A stretch of 61,498 bases of DNA from Candidatus Poribacteria bacterium (GTDB taxonomy: Bacteria; Poribacteria; WGA-4E; WGA-3G), in assembly GCA_003635195.1 (NCBI GenBank), contig PYIY01000083.1:1-61498 (forward strand), read 5' to 3'. Below, piece after piece: positions 60,155 through 61,498 of this stretch (its first letter is position 1; each line of letters opens with the position of its first letter). Below the pieces are notes generated by a model. The model did no database searches, was not told the DNA's origin, and was given only the letters and a program-made list of their open reading frames with translations. The position numbers were made by a program, and so were the translations under genes.

Positions 60155-61498
60155 TTAAGGGAAAATTCCCAGCTGCATATAGGATTGTGCGATTCTATGG
60201 ATGGCGTTGATGAATGCCGCCGTTCGGCAATCCACGTCATCGTTTTTGCTTCTGTGCTGCATACGAGTCTCACGTAATTCTTGATAGGCTCTTATCATTG
60301 TATCCTGAAGCCCAGAGTTTACTAAATCCTCTTCGTCAGCACCGTGTATGGACTGACGTTCATCGTCCGAAAACTGATAGCCTGTTGCCTTTTCAACGGC
60401 GTGGAGCATCGCGTGCTGCGTGCTGTCTTCAAACCGTTTTCCGAGCCGTCCAAGTTGTACATGCGATAGGTTCCGGAGCCATTCAAAATAGGAGACGGTG
60501 ACACCACCCGAGTTGAGGTAGGTATCCGGTATAATCATAATTCCACGTTCTTGAAGAATTTCATCGGCAGCGGGTGTGGTCGGTCCGTTCGCGGCTTCAG
60601 CGACAATAGCGGCTTTAATCCGAGGCGCGTTCTCCGCCGTAAGTTGATTCTCAAGCGCAGCCGGTACAAGAATATCGCAGGCTAACTCTAAACCGTCATT
60701 CGGGTGCTCAATAAGTTGGGTGCCCGGATACCCACGAATCGATCCCGTTTCTGCCCGATACAGGGCGACTTTTTCGACATCAAGTCCTTTCGGATTATAG
60801 ATACCACCATTGCGCTCAATGAGCCCGATAACACGTGCATCCGTCTCCATCAGAAACTTCGCTGCATGATACCCGACATTCCCAAAGCCTTGGACGACCA
60901 CGCTTTTTCCGTGTAGACCCGGCGCCAATCCAACCGACTTCATATCTTCCGCGATACTGCATGCCTCTTCGAGACCGTAGACAACCCCGCGCCCGGTCGC
61001 ACCTCTCCGTCCATGAATCCCGTTTTGTTCAATCGGCTTACCCGTGACGCATGCGATTGCATTAAGTTTATCAGGTGCCATTGTTAGGTAGGTATCGACA
61101 ATCCACGCCATTTCCGTTTCGCTGGTCCCAAAATCAGGGGCTGGCACGTCTACGCCGGGGCCGATGTAATTTTTTTGAATCAATTCATAAGTATAACGGC
61201 GGGTGATCCGTTCCAATTCGCTGTCGGAATACTGGCTCCTATCCAATTGGATGCCGCCTTTCGCACCGCCGAACGGAACATCGACAAGTGCGCACTTGTA
61301 CGTCATCAATGCCGCGAGTGCCACGATCTCATCTTCGTTGACGAGGGTGCTGTAACGGATACCACCTTTCGTCGGAAGTTTGTGATGGCTATGCTCGGCG
61401 CGCCATCCGTGAATCGTTTCGATAGTCCCATCGTCCCTTTTTATCGGGAACGTAAAGTGGCAGGAACTATTACAGATCTTTATCTGCTCCAATAACCC
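60155..61498 (-). CDS. Glutamate dehydrogenase (Glu/Leu/Phe/Val family), 5'-partial at window edge
   Basis: The frame is open to the right edge (61498); an in-frame TTG at 61492 exists, but about 25-30 N-terminal residues of the family are missing, so the start probably lies beyond. The product has [12 protein letters not shown], the catalytic Lys in [28 protein letters not shown], the Rossmann motif [16 protein letters not shown] and the Asn/Asp region [14 protein letters not shown]. It is a hexameric-type dehydrogenase interconverting glutamate and 2-oxoglutarate; coenzyme preference cannot be told. Confidence 0.92.
   Translation of the reverse strand, partial: GLLEQIKICNSSCHFTFPIKRDDGTIETIHGWRAEHSHHKLPTKGGIRYSTLVNEDEIVALAALMTYKCALVDVPFGGAKGGIQLDRSQYSDSELERITRRYTYELIQKNYIGPGVDVPAPDFGTSETEMAWIVDTYLTMAPDKLNAIACVTGKPIEQNGIHGRRGATGRGVVYGLEEACSIAEDMKSVGLAPGLHGKSVVVQGFGNVGYHAAKFLMETDARVIGLIERNGGIYNPKGLDVEKVALYRAETGSIRGYPGTQLIEHPNDGLELACDILVPAALENQLTAENAPRIKAAIVAEAANGPTTPAADEILQERGIMIIPDTYLNSGGVTVSYFEWLRNLSHVQLGRLGKRFEDSTQHAMLHAVEKATGYQFSDDERQSIHGADEEDLVNSGLQDTMIRAYQELRETRMQHRSKNDDVDCRTAAFINAIHRIAQSYMQLGIFP

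Overview
The window looks like chromosomal DNA of an uncultivated Gram-negative bacterium. The gene content suggests Candidatus Poribacteria or a close relative. It includes a PorX-type response regulator, a UPF0182 membrane protein, CRTAC1/ASPIC-UnbV, malectin and Ig-like secreted proteins, a Thr-type sulfatase-like hydrolase and long TPR and OmpA lipoproteins. Nearly every spacer also carries degenerate TCAGTTATCAGTT-type repeats. The taxonomic label is an inference from recollection, not a computed result. No rRNA, tRNA, CRISPR, transposase or prophage gene was seen. UGA is a normal stop for several genes here and also appears to encode selenocysteine once.

Layout. 1-4.1 kb: a partial HAD hydrolase, then a membrane histidine kinase and a PorX-like regulator (receiver plus PglZ). 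4.3-6.8 kb: RNase G/E, L21 and L27. 6.8-10.8 kb: two lipoproteins (DUF4398-like and OmpA-like), a small unknown protein and GMP synthase. 11-20 kb (minus strand): class V aminotransferase, a 1574-aa TPR protein, anti-sigma factor, ECF sigma factor and an Ig-like lipoprotein behind a ~390-nt structured leader. 20.4-25 kb: DprA, LivG/LivF ATPases, Lgt and a sulfotransferase-like protein. 25-31.5 kb: the UPF0182 protein, a 1.45-kb spacer with five tandem consensus promoters and a frameshifted relic of a secreted protein, then a redoxin / c-haem / Cu-monooxygenase-like fusion. 31.5-36.9 kb: YihY, methyltransferase, a stand-alone dsRNA-binding protein with S21, a TauE/SafE permease and a Gfo/Idh/MocA oxidoreductase. 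37-39.1 kb: groES-groEL behind a sigma54-type promoter.

39-50 kb holds accessory and envelope functions: a GT9 glycosyltransferase, a minus-strand operon (sulfatase-like hydrolase, HExxH lipoprotein, small lipoprotein), a PLP aminotransferase, RimI plus a cysteine hydrolase, a malectin protein with a truncated duplicate, and a CRTAC1 repeat protein. 50.2-55.9 kb is the conserved rnpA-yidD-yidC-khpB-mnmE block, but an HNH endonuclease sits where rpmH is usually found. 55.9-61.5 kb: a zinc-ribbon protein, a thioredoxin-like selenoprotein candidate (UxxC), an RsuA-type pseudouridine synthase, HAD-IB phosphatase, PdxJ, an unknown nuclease-fold-like protein and a 5'-partial glutamate dehydrogenase.

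The best leads are the in-frame UGA with a SECIS-like hairpin in the thioredoxin protein (56.2-57.1 kb), the five-promoter array (28.25-28.79 kb), the sigma54 promoter of groESL, the apparent AUC start of the TauE permease, the structured leader at 19.8-20.2 kb, and the spacer repeat family. Promoters are easy to read because many match TTGACA-N17-TATAAT closely. No computation was run: all calls come from reading the sequence, and residue numbers are approximate unless derived from stated positions.
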